Assembly (NCBI GenBank): GCA_015522935.1
Contig: WALH01000095.1
Coordinates: 1 to 18,236, forward strand
Direction: 5' to 3'
Length of the DNA stretch: 18,236 nt
Origin: DHVE2 group archaeon
GTDB lineage: Archaea > Thermoplasmatota > Thermoplasmata > Thermoplasmatales > Aciduliprofundaceae
Shown: piece by piece, positions 1-5,858 of the stretch
Layout: each line of letters begins with the position of its first letter
How positions within the stretch are numbered: position 1 is the first letter of the stretch
Notes under the pieces: model-generated
Database searches by the model: none
What the model saw: only the letters and a program-made list of their open reading frames with translations
What the model was told of the DNA's origin: nothing
Translations under genes and position numbers: made by a program

Positions 1-707
1 CTGTAGGTTTTTGTATTTGGTTTTATTGGATTATCCCAGTCAAGTTCTGTTAATCCAAACTCATTAATCAAAAAGTCTAACACGTTGTCAATTCGTGGAT
101 AGGCGGTTTTCATATACTTGTATGTTATTTGGTTAACTGAACACAAAAAGAATGTTCCATAGTTATAGTTCAAACTTATATTTAATATTTCCTGATAGAA
201 ATTTTTGATGACCCCCTTTACGTTATTAGGGTTTCTTTTAAGTTCTTCATAATTTAGTTCAGGTTCTTTGTAATCAGTCACTAATTGCTGATATGAGAGA
301 CCATAATCTAACAGTTCAAAAACTTCCTTCACAAAGTTTATAAATTCTGTTTCAACAACTTCCACATTTATTTCAGTAATAGCCTCTCCCGTTTGAGATT
401 GGAGGATCCAAGATTGAATATTTTTAAGTCTCAACCCAAAGAAGAAATCATAAAGCATAGCCAAACTATTTTTTGCATAGGATAAGTTATTTTCTTGTTG
501 AATTATTCCTCCTAAAAGCAATGGTCTATCCTCTTTTTTAACATCGTCAAAAGGTAAGCCGTCAAATTCATTTTTTAGTCCTTCCCAGTATTCTTTTAAA
601 ATCCATGAATCTCTCCATAACGGGATTACGTATTGTTGTATGTATTTTCTCCACTCTTCTTTACTTGCGTAGTCTATAAACCCATTTAAATCATCGTAGT
701 TTCGCAT
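1..707 (-). CDS. Unrecognised hypothetical protein, 3' end off the window
   Basis: I read this frame by hand from the start at 707 to the left edge: 235 codons with no stop, so the gene is cut by the window. I do not recognise the product. It begins MRNYDDLNGFIDYASKEEW and is rich in aromatic and charged residues, with no signal peptide, membrane segment or familiar catalytic motif. The start is well supported: a perfect GGAGGTGA ribosome site at 714-721 lies six bases upstream. The region is AT-rich: three sampled 60-base lines hold 28-33% GC, against 45% in a sampled line of the phosphohexomutase gene. Glutamine is mostly CAA. Both points hint at acquired DNA, for example a virus or plasmid remnant, but no integrase or repeat is visible to prove it. 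It is probably co-transcribed with the tiny ORF just upstream. Confidence 0.75.
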   Translation of the reverse strand, partial: MRNYDDLNGFIDYASKEEWRKYIQQYVIPLWRDSWILKEYWEGLKNEFDGLPFDDVKKEDRPLLLGGIIQQENNLSYAKNSLAMLYDFFFGLRLKNIQSWILQSQTGEAITEINVEVVETEFINFVKEVFELLDYGLSYQQLVTDYKEPELNYEELKRNPNNVKGVIKNFYQEILNISLNYNYGTFFLCSVNQITYKYMKTAYPRIDNVLDFLINEFGLTELDWDNPIKPNTKTY

Positions 708-756
708 TTTGTTTCACCTCCTTATTATTTGTTTCTTTCATTTGTTTATTTGCCAT
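691..756 (-). CDS. Possible 21-residue leader peptide ORF
   Basis: A short ORF starts at ATG 756 and encodes MANKQMKETNNKEVKQNAKLR, a lysine- and asparagine-rich, uncharacterised peptide. It is preceded by a strong GGAGGTG site (766-772) with a nine-base gap, and by a TATA-like box at 801-810 that would put the transcript start near 781. Its stop codon (691-693) lies inside the next gene, so the two ORFs overlap by 17 bases in different frames and the ribosome site of the second lies within the first. This arrangement suggests translational coupling or a leader peptide. The frame stays open upstream to 906, but that longer version would start before the predicted promoter. No homology is known to me. 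Confidence 0.4.
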   Translation of the reverse strand: MANKQMKETNNKEVKQNAKLR

Positions 757-800
757 AATGCCCGCCACCTCCAATGTGCCGACAATTGAATCTATCAAAT

Positions 801-810
801 CCATATATAC
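801..810 (-). promoter_or_regulatory. TATA-like box for the left-edge transcript
   Basis: On the minus strand the bases read GTATATATGG. The centre is about 25 bases before position 781, leaving a roughly 25-base leader that contains the ribosome site of the 21-residue ORF. Assignment is by position and composition only. Confidence 0.4.
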
Positions 811-870
811 ACTATGCCCTTTGATAATAAAAACATTACGGCAAATAAAAAAGCTATCATATGGAGAACC

Positions 871-879
871 TTTAAAAAC
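871..879 (+). promoter_or_regulatory. TATA box of the HPS-RraA gene
   Basis: TTTAAAAAC is centred 25 bases before ATG 900, the spacing expected for a leaderless archaeal transcript. This supports ATG 900 over the upstream in-frame GTG at 891. Confidence 0.6.
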
Positions 880-899
880 ATGATGCTCATGTGCGAAGT

Positions 900-2180
900 A
901 TGCCAATCCTGCAAGTTGCTCTGGATTTTATCATTTTAGAGCGAGCTTTGAAAGCGGCGGAAGAAGCGGTAAAAGGTGGAGCCGATTGGTTAGAAGCGGG
1001 AACTCCACTGATCAAGAGCGAGGGAATGCGTGCTGTGAGAGAATTAAAAAGAAAATTCAAAAAGCCTGTTGTGGCAGATCTCAAAACCATGGATGTTGGC
1101 CGTGTGGAAGTGGAGATAGCAGCGAAAAGTGGAGCGGATGTAATAACAATAATGGCTGTAGCCGATGATGGCACAATTCGAGATGCAATAGATGCTGCAA
1201 GAAAGTATGGTGCGAAGATAATGGTTGATTTACTGAATCATCCAAATCCAGTGAATCGAGCAAAAGAACTTGAAAAGATGGGTGTGGATTACCTATGTGT
1301 GCATGTGGGTATTGATCAGCAGATGGAGGGTAAAAATCCCCTTGAAATTCTCAGAGAGGTAGCGAAGAGCGTTCGAATACCTGTTGCCGCAGCAGGAGGC
1401 TTGAACAGTGAGAATGTTGCAAATGCAGTGGAAAACGGTGCGGAAATAATTATTGTGGGAGGTGCAATAATCAAAGCACCCAGTATTGAAGAGGCCACTA
1501 AGAAAATAAGAAAAGCCATAGATAAACGTATATCAATAAAATCCGAGCTCTACAAAAAATACTCGATGAAAGAGATTCGAGAAGCCCTTATAAAGGTTTC
1601 AACGCCAAATATAAGCGATGCTCAGCACAGGAAGAATGCCATTGGAGAACTAATAAAATTAGGAGGCGGAAAAGTTGCAGGCCCTGCAGTTACGGTCAGA
1701 ACCATGGATGGTGACTGGGCTAAAGCTGTGGAGGCTATAGACATCGCCAAACCCGGAGAGGTTATAGTGATAGATGCACAGGATGGAAAAATCGCTGTTT
1801 GGGGCGAATTAGCAACGTGGAGCTGCAAAGTAAAGGGAATCGAGGGTGTCGTTGTTTATGGAGCGGTTCGCGATGTTGATGAAATAAAAAAGATAGATTA
1901 TCCTGTGTTTGCAAGAAGAACTGTGCCGAATGCAGGCGAGCCTAAAGGTTTTGGGGAGATAAACGTTGAAATAAGTATAGGCGGCGTGAAAATCAAACCT
2001 GGAGACTGGATCATAGGAGACGAAAGTGGGTTGGCAGTCATCTCCAAAGAGAAAATAATTGAGATTACCAATAGAGCTGTGGATGTCATGGAGCATGAGA
2101 ATCGTATCCGAGAAGAAATAAAGAGAGGAGGCACATTATCATCAGTTATGAAATTGAAAGAATGGGAGGTGGAGCGATAA
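900..2180 (+). CDS. Hexulose-6-phosphate synthase / RraA-like fusion
   Basis: A 426-residue fusion. Residues 1-210 form an HPS-type barrel of the orotidine-phosphate decarboxylase superfamily: LQVALD at 4-9, DLKTMD at 60-65 and HVGID at 135-139 are the expected substrate and metal positions. HPS joins formaldehyde and ribulose 5-phosphate; in archaea it often runs in reverse to make pentose phosphates. Residues 220-426 are an RraA-like domain with GELA (302-305) and R-D-x-x-E at 324-328, a motif kept by RraA-fold aldolases and oxaloacetate decarboxylases. The fusion is a known archaeal domain arrangement, but the job of the RraA half is unsettled. The usual partner, 6-phospho-3-hexuloisomerase, is absent from the window. 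I chose ATG 900 because HPS proteins begin just before the LQVALD strand and a TATA box sits 25 bases upstream; GTG 891 would add three residues. Confidence 0.9.
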   Translation: MPILQVALDFIILERALKAAEEAVKGGADWLEAGTPLIKSEGMRAVRELKRKFKKPVVADLKTMDVGRVEVEIAAKSGADVITIMAVADDGTIRDAIDAARKYGAKIMVDLLNHPNPVNRAKELEKMGVDYLCVHVGIDQQMEGKNPLEILREVAKSVRIPVAAAGGLNSENVANAVENGAEIIIVGGAIIKAPSIEEATKKIRKAIDKRISIKSELYKKYSMKEIREALIKVSTPNISDAQHRKNAIGELIKLGGGKVAGPAVTVRTMDGDWAKAVEAIDIAKPGEVIVIDAQDGKIAVWGELATWSCKVKGIEGVVVYGAVRDVDEIKKIDYPVFARRTVPNAGEPKGFGEINVEISIGGVKIKPGDWIIGDESGLAVISKEKIIEITNRAVDVMEHENRIREEIKRGGTLSSVMKLKEWEVER

Positions 2181-2183
2181 TCT

Positions 2184-2190
2184 TTTTATA
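2184..2190 (+). promoter_or_regulatory. TATA box of tRNA-Ala
   Basis: TTTTATA lies about 27 bases upstream of the first tRNA base, four bases after the HPS-RraA stop codon, so the tRNA probably has its own promoter. Confidence 0.5.
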
Positions 2191-2213
2191 ACTCACATTG
2201 ATTTAACCTTGCT

Positions 2214-2287
2214 GGGCCGGTAGATCAGCCCGGAAGATCGCCACATTCGCAATGTGGAGGTCGCGGGTTCAAATCCCGCCCGGTCCA
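2214..2287 (+). tRNA. tRNA-Ala, anticodon CGC
   Basis: A full cloverleaf can be folded by eye. The acceptor stem GGGCCGG (2214-2220) pairs with CCGGTCC (2280-2286). The D stem is GATC/GATC (2223-2226, 2236-2239). The anticodon stem is CCACA/TGTGG with loop TTCGCAA and anticodon CGC at 2248-2250. The T stem is GCGGG/CCCGC with loop TTCAAAT. The third acceptor pair is G-T (G3:U70), the hallmark recognised by alanyl-tRNA synthetase, which confirms the identity. The discriminator base is A and the CCA end is not encoded. It decodes the GCG alanine codon. No intron is present. Confidence 0.97.
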
Positions 2288-2357
2288 CTCACTCGTTTTA
2301 TTCGCCGTGGTCCAGGCCTATGTCTCCTTTCGTCAAACGTTGTCAAAGCCGGAAATG

Positions 2358-2365
2358 TTTAAATA
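2358..2365 (+). promoter_or_regulatory. TATA box of the TauE-like permease gene
   Basis: TTTAAATA is centred about 25 bases before GTG 2387. It abuts the upstream ATG at 2366, which therefore could not lie on the transcript. Just upstream, GTCAAA occurs twice (2332-2337, 2342-2347), ten bases apart, and might be a regulator site. Confidence 0.5.
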
Positions 2366-2386
2366 ATGCATACCTCTCATCTCCTT

Positions 2387-3133
2387 GTGTCTCCTTTAAT
2401 GTTCATTCTCTTGGTAATCCTTGGATTTTTAATTGGTATACCTTCGGGAATGTTCGGATTTGGGGGAAGTTCAATAAGCACACCTCTTTTAAGAATATTT
2501 TTCGATTATCCACCTTATATTGCCCTTGCGAGTCCACTTCCAATGACACTTGTATCTTCAACCATAGCTACGAGAATATACAGCCAGAAGCATCTAATCG
2601 ATTGGAAATACGCTCTCCATATAGCCTTCGGGTTAATACCCGGTTCCATTTTGGGTGCTTACTTCACAAAATTCACAGGAGGTAAAGTTCTGATGTACCT
2701 CACTGGTGGACTTATTATGTACATAGCAATACATTTTCTTTCACAGCAAAAGATAACAGTCGGGGAGAAGAGAGGTGTGGCGATCGTGATTTTAATTGGT
2801 TTTCTGATTGGTTTTCTTTCCGGCATGCTGGCCAATGGTGGTGGGATATTTGTGGTTCCTGCCCTGATATATTTAGGGCTGAACTTGAAGAAATCAATTG
2901 GGACCTCAATGGCTGTAGTTCTCATAGGTGTAGTTCCATCAATAGCTGTTCATTCAATTTTAGGACATATAGATTGGATGCTTACACTTGCTCTCTCTAC
3001 CGGTGTACTTCCCGGTGCATTTATTGGCACCCGTATAACAGTTAGAATTCACAGCAATCTCCTCAGAAAGATTTATGGAGCATTTCTTCTTGCATTCGCA
3101 TTATACTTCATTTTCTTTGAGATCTATTACTGA
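2387..3133 (+). CDS. TauE/SafE family membrane permease
   Basis: A 248-residue, almost wholly hydrophobic protein of about eight membrane helices, typical in size for the TauE/SafE (former DUF81) family, which is thought to export sulfite, sulfoacetate or other sulfur-containing organic anions. Two half-repeats are visible: GFLIGIPSGMFGFGGS near the N-terminus and GFLIGFLSGMLANGGG in the middle, each followed by a P-A/L-L helix. This internal duplication is the family signature. The substrate cannot be read from sequence, and no sulfur-metabolism genes adjoin it. The open frame extends to ATG 2366, but the TATA box ends at 2365, so a leaderless start at GTG 2387, or ATG 2399, is more likely. 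The gene stands alone between tRNA-Ala and the prenyltransferase. Confidence 0.85.
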   Translation: MSPLMFILLVILGFLIGIPSGMFGFGGSSISTPLLRIFFDYPPYIALASPLPMTLVSSTIATRIYSQKHLIDWKYALHIAFGLIPGSILGAYFTKFTGGKVLMYLTGGLIMYIAIHFLSQQKITVGEKRGVAIVILIGFLIGFLSGMLANGGGIFVVPALIYLGLNLKKSIGTSMAVVLIGVVPSIAVHSILGHIDWMLTLALSTGVLPGAFIGTRITVRIHSNLLRKIYGAFLLAFALYFIFFEIYY

Positions 3134-3250
3134 ACTTTTCCAACCACATGAATACCCGATGCCTTAAAAATCCCGTATATCTTAGAACCTTCTTTTATGT
3201 GGAGAATAAAGACTAATCCTTTTAATTTTTCGGGCGAATTTGGAAAAATG

Positions 3251-3257
3251 ATAAATA
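3251..3257 (+). promoter_or_regulatory. TATA box of the cis-prenyltransferase gene
   Basis: ATAAATA is centred 26 bases before ATG 3280, fitting a leaderless start. A weak GGAGA at 3271-3275 is also present but would lie upstream of the predicted transcript start. Confidence 0.5.
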
Positions 3258-3279
3258 CCAGTGATTATTAGGAGAATTA

Positions 3280-4059
3280 ATGAGCAGTATCGCCAAAGGT
3301 TTAGCAGAAACTGCGTACAAAGCTTACGAGGCAAAGCTCCTCAAAATGGTGAAATCTGGAAAGATACCCAAGCATGTGGGTATAATAATGGACGGAAACA
3401 GAAGATTTGCCCGGGAGATGGGGATGGAGCCCATAGAGGGGCATCGTCTTGGTAAAAACAAGTTGGAAGAACTCCTAGAGTGGTGCAGGGAAGTAGGAAT
3501 AAGAATCGTGACAGTTTACGCTTTTTCAACGGAGAATTTCAGAAGGAGCCATGAAGAAGTGGATGAGCTCATGAATATATTTGTGGAAAGCTTAAAGAAT
3601 GCCGCTGATGATGAAAGAACACATAGATACAAGATGAGAATCCGTGTGATCGGGCAAACAAACCTTCTTCCTGAGAAAGTTCGCAAGGCAATCAAATACG
3701 CCGAGGAAAAAACAAAAAATTATGAGAAATTTCTTCTGAACGTAGCCATAGCATATGGAGGCAGAGAGGAAATCGTAAATGCCATAAAAAAAATAGTTAC
3801 CGAGGTTAAGGAAGGGAGGCTAAATGTAGAGAATATAGATGAAAAGATAATAAAGAAATACCTGTACACAGGTGAACTCCCTGATCCAGATCTCATATTC
3901 AGAACGTCGGGGGAGGAGAGAATAAGCAATTTTCTGCTCTGGCAGAGTGCCTATTCCGAGCTTTACTTTGCAGATGTTTACTGGCCAACTTTGAGAAAGA
4001 TTGATTTTCTCCGTGCGATAAGAGCCTATCAACTCAGGCAGAGAAGATTCGGTCGATAA
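3280..4059 (+). CDS. uppS: Cis-prenyltransferase (undecaprenyl/polyprenyl diphosphate synthase)
   Basis: A 259-residue Z-type prenyltransferase. It adds isopentenyl diphosphate units in cis to an allylic primer (geranylgeranyl diphosphate in characterised archaeal relatives) to build the polyprenyl or dolichyl carrier used in N-glycosylation and surface glycan assembly. The family motifs are all visible: HVGIIMDGNRR at 32-42 with the catalytic Asp38, FSTENFRR at 82-89, and RTSGEER (208-214) followed by FLLWQSAYSELYF with the conserved diphosphate-binding arginines. The N-terminal 30 residues form an amphipathic lead-in common in archaeal members. The stop codon directly abuts that of the opposing TPR gene with no base between. 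The exact chain length of the product is unknown. Confidence 0.95.
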   Translation: MSSIAKGLAETAYKAYEAKLLKMVKSGKIPKHVGIIMDGNRRFAREMGMEPIEGHRLGKNKLEELLEWCREVGIRIVTVYAFSTENFRRSHEEVDELMNIFVESLKNAADDERTHRYKMRIRVIGQTNLLPEKVRKAIKYAEEKTKNYEKFLLNVAIAYGGREEIVNAIKKIVTEVKEGRLNVENIDEKIIKKYLYTGELPDPDLIFRTSGEERISNFLLWQSAYSELYFADVYWPTLRKIDFLRAIRAYQLRQRRFGR

Positions 4060-5250
4060 TCATTCTACTAAAACTTTTCTAAGATCTCCTCTGTATTTTT
4101 CAGCTTCCTCGCTCTTTCCCAAAGCAGTAAGAAGAAAATAATAATTTATCTTTGCAGCTTTGCGATTTTCATCCGTATTTATGGCCTTTTCTAAAAGTTC
4201 TTTAGCCTTCTCATATTCCCCCTTTTCCATATAGCATCTGGCAAGATTGTTCAGGGCGTTGTAGAAATTGGGATTGTTTTTTAGAACCTGCTCGTAAATC
4301 TTCCTTGCTCTTTCTATGTCCCCCTTCCTGAAATAGAGATTCCCAAGATTAGTAAGATATGAATCATTACTGTACATTTGATTAAGTTTACGAAGATATT
4401 CTTCGCTTTCATCATATCTTTTGAGTTTCATCAGGGCTATGCCTAAACCGTTTAAAACATCCTCATTCTTCGGGTCTTTTTTGTGAGCTTCCTGAAAGTG
4501 TTTGAGAGCCTCTTCAAAGTTACCTTTCTGAAGATTTCTGTATCCCAATTCCACATGTTTATCGGTGCTCATTGAACCAAAGTAGAAAAGAATGAGGTTA
4601 ATCAGAAATATAAAAAATGTAATGGATGAGAGTGTAACAATGCTGATATCATATATCCCATATGTACCATTGGAATGTATCTTTAAAAGTTCGTGAGCAG
4701 GAGCTAAAAATAGAAAAGAGAGGGATAACATAAGAAAACCTGTGCTTATTATGTCGACATCCCTCTTTGCTTTAAGGGAGAGATATATCCCATAGAGAAT
4801 GAGTCCAATACCTGTAGCAACAACAGGATAATCTCCTAAGGAGAATTTAAGAGAGAGAAGAGCTCCTAATGGAGGCATTATAGCCAGAATGGAAAAGCCT
4901 ACATAGGAGGAAAGAATCCCAATATTCTCGCCTTTACTTACCTCTTTTGATGTTATAAGAAATAAAAGGGCAATTAATGCTACCACCCCTCCTATGAACC
5001 AGTTCATAAAAGCGAGCCCTGCACCTAAGGCAAGTATCCCCAGCGATAGAATCAGATACCAGTTATTTTTTCCAATTTTCACATAGTACAGAAGAGTAAA
5101 AGAGATGGCAAGTAGCACAAGAATAAATATGGTTTCGGTTGCAATTACAAATACAGGTTCAGCACTCCAGTTACCCCAGAAAAATATGATTAACGCTGAC
5201 ACCACAGCCGCAATATCCAACCCAAGTACATATTCCCCGTAATATTTCAT
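4060..5250 (-). CDS. Polytopic membrane protein with C-terminal TPR repeats
   Basis: A 396-residue protein in two parts. Residues 10-225 contain about eight hydrophobic segments (roughly 10-26, 35-56, 64-81, 84-100, 113-134, 142-158, 168-183, 203-225). Residues 231-396 carry about five tetratricopeptide repeats; clear examples begin VELGYRNLQKGNFEEALKHF and LGNLYFRKGDIERARKIYEQ. TPR domains bind other proteins, so a membrane-anchored scaffold is the natural reading, but the partner and process are unknown. The membrane part shows no transporter or enzyme motif that I recognise. A TATA-like stretch at 5268-5277 lies about 25 bases upstream of ATG 5250, fitting a leaderless start. It converges on the prenyltransferase gene with zero intergenic bases. 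Confidence 0.85.
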   Translation of the reverse strand: MKYYGEYVLGLDIAAVVSALIIFFWGNWSAEPVFVIATETIFILVLLAISFTLLYYVKIGKNNWYLILSLGILALGAGLAFMNWFIGGVVALIALLFLITSKEVSKGENIGILSSYVGFSILAIMPPLGALLSLKFSLGDYPVVATGIGLILYGIYLSLKAKRDVDIISTGFLMLSLSFLFLAPAHELLKIHSNGTYGIYDISIVTLSSITFFIFLINLILFYFGSMSTDKHVELGYRNLQKGNFEEALKHFQEAHKKDPKNEDVLNGLGIALMKLKRYDESEEYLRKLNQMYSNDSYLTNLGNLYFRKGDIERARKIYEQVLKNNPNFYNALNNLARCYMEKGEYEKAKELLEKAINTDENRKAAKINYYFLLTALGKSEEAEKYRGDLRKVLVE

Positions 5251-5267
5251 TGAGATATGATTAGCTT

Positions 5268-5277
5268 TTTAATATTT
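5268..5277 (-). promoter_or_regulatory. TATA-like box of the membrane TPR gene
   Basis: On the minus strand the sequence reads AAATATTAAA, centred 22-25 bases upstream of ATG 5250. No ribosome site is visible before the start, consistent with a leaderless mRNA. Confidence 0.45.
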
Positions 5278-5380
5278 TAATTTTTCGCTACAGTTACGGT
5301 TAAAGGAAATGGGGAAAAGAGGATAATGCATATTACAATTAAACTCTCACGAAAAAGTTTATAACAATCCTGATCATCAC

Positions 5381-5438
5381 CGCCAATCATAGTTACGAAA
5401 ATCTTATATACCCCTATGAAGTAATATCATGATTGGCG
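5381..5438. repeat. Perfect 10-base inverted repeat bracketing a promoter
   Basis: CGCCAATCAT (5381-5390) is the exact reverse complement of ATGATTGGCG (5429-5438). The 38 bases between hold a TATA box (5404-5410). A second TATA-like element, TTTATAA (5358-5364), lies upstream. The start point predicted from each box (near 5386 and 5432) falls inside one arm, so a dimeric regulator bound to both arms could cover both start sites. An operator role is inferred from the layout only. Confidence 0.5.
5404..5410 (+). promoter_or_regulatory. TATA box of the operon ending in ABCE1
   Basis: TTATATA predicts a transcript start near 5432, giving a leader of about 20 bases that holds the AGGTGA ribosome site (5441-5446) five bases before GTG 5452. 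Confidence 0.5.
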
Positions 5439-5451
5439 AAAGGTGAATGGC

Positions 5452-5853
5452 GTGGAGAATGATTACGATAAAGAAGTGGTAACCGTGGAAATCCTTGCGA
5501 AGGCCATTCAGAATGGTTTAAGTAGACCAAGAAGAAGGCTTAGTTTTGATGAGGCAAAGATGACTGCTATGCATGTTCTCAATTTCTTCGGTTTTGGGGA
5601 GAGAATTATTGATAACATGTTAGAGCCTGAGGATCGAGACACTTTTTACATGTTAGAAGACCTTGACCTTTTAGAGACAGAGCGTGAAGAGACAACTCTC
5701 TGGGATGGTAGGGAGTGGAGAATACATTACTGGGTACTAAATAAAGAAAAAATATCTGAGATGGCAAAGGGAAAAATAGAGAAGAGGGTTGAGGAGGTAG
5801 AAAGCGAGGAGGATGTATACAGCGAGCTTCCCGACGAAATATGGGCAAGGTGA
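5452..5853 (+). CDS. Unrecognised 133-residue acidic protein upstream of ABCE1
   Basis: I do not recognise this protein with confidence; it resembles small conserved proteins of Thermoplasmata of unknown function. It is acidic, with a basic patch (SRPRRRLSFDE) near residue 25, a helical middle, and a segment reading FYMLEDLDLLETEREETTLW then WRIHYWVL. That helix followed by a beta hairpin is reminiscent of a winged-helix fold, but no DNA-binding role is shown. The C-terminus is a charged helix. GTG 5452 is preferred because AGGTGA ends five bases before it; an in-frame GTG at 5443 overlaps that site. The stop codon is part of the AGGTGA ribosome site of ABCE1, five bases before its start, so the two are almost certainly co-transcribed and translationally coupled. 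This points to a possible role near ribosome recycling. Confidence 0.8.
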   Translation: MENDYDKEVVTVEILAKAIQNGLSRPRRRLSFDEAKMTAMHVLNFFGFGERIIDNMLEPEDRDTFYMLEDLDLLETEREETTLWDGREWRIHYWVLNKEKISEMAKGKIEKRVEEVESEEDVYSELPDEIWAR

Positions 5854-5858
5854 ACATG

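Noticed and set aside
691..906. 71-residue minus-strand ORF including the 21-residue leader frame
   Set aside because: Its upstream part crosses the predicted TATA box (801-810) and overlaps the start of the HPS-RraA gene; only the end from 756 has a ribosome site, so only that part is listed.
2288..2386. Possible small gene or RNA between tRNA-Ala and the permease
   Set aside because: No ORF with a start signal and no stable fold is visible; only a short T-rich run after the tRNA and the promoter elements already listed.
2379..2389. 11-base match ATCTCCTTGTG shared with 9052-9062
   Set aside because: Both copies follow a TATA box, but a single 11-base match between two promoter regions is weak and may be chance.
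2254..2685. 143-residue plus-strand ORF
   Set aside because: It starts inside tRNA-Ala and runs out of frame through the permease gene; its composition is not protein-like.
3134..3279. Intergenic stretch before the prenyltransferase
   Set aside because: Apart from the TATA box it holds only AT-rich sequence; no ORF, tRNA or repeat could be supported.
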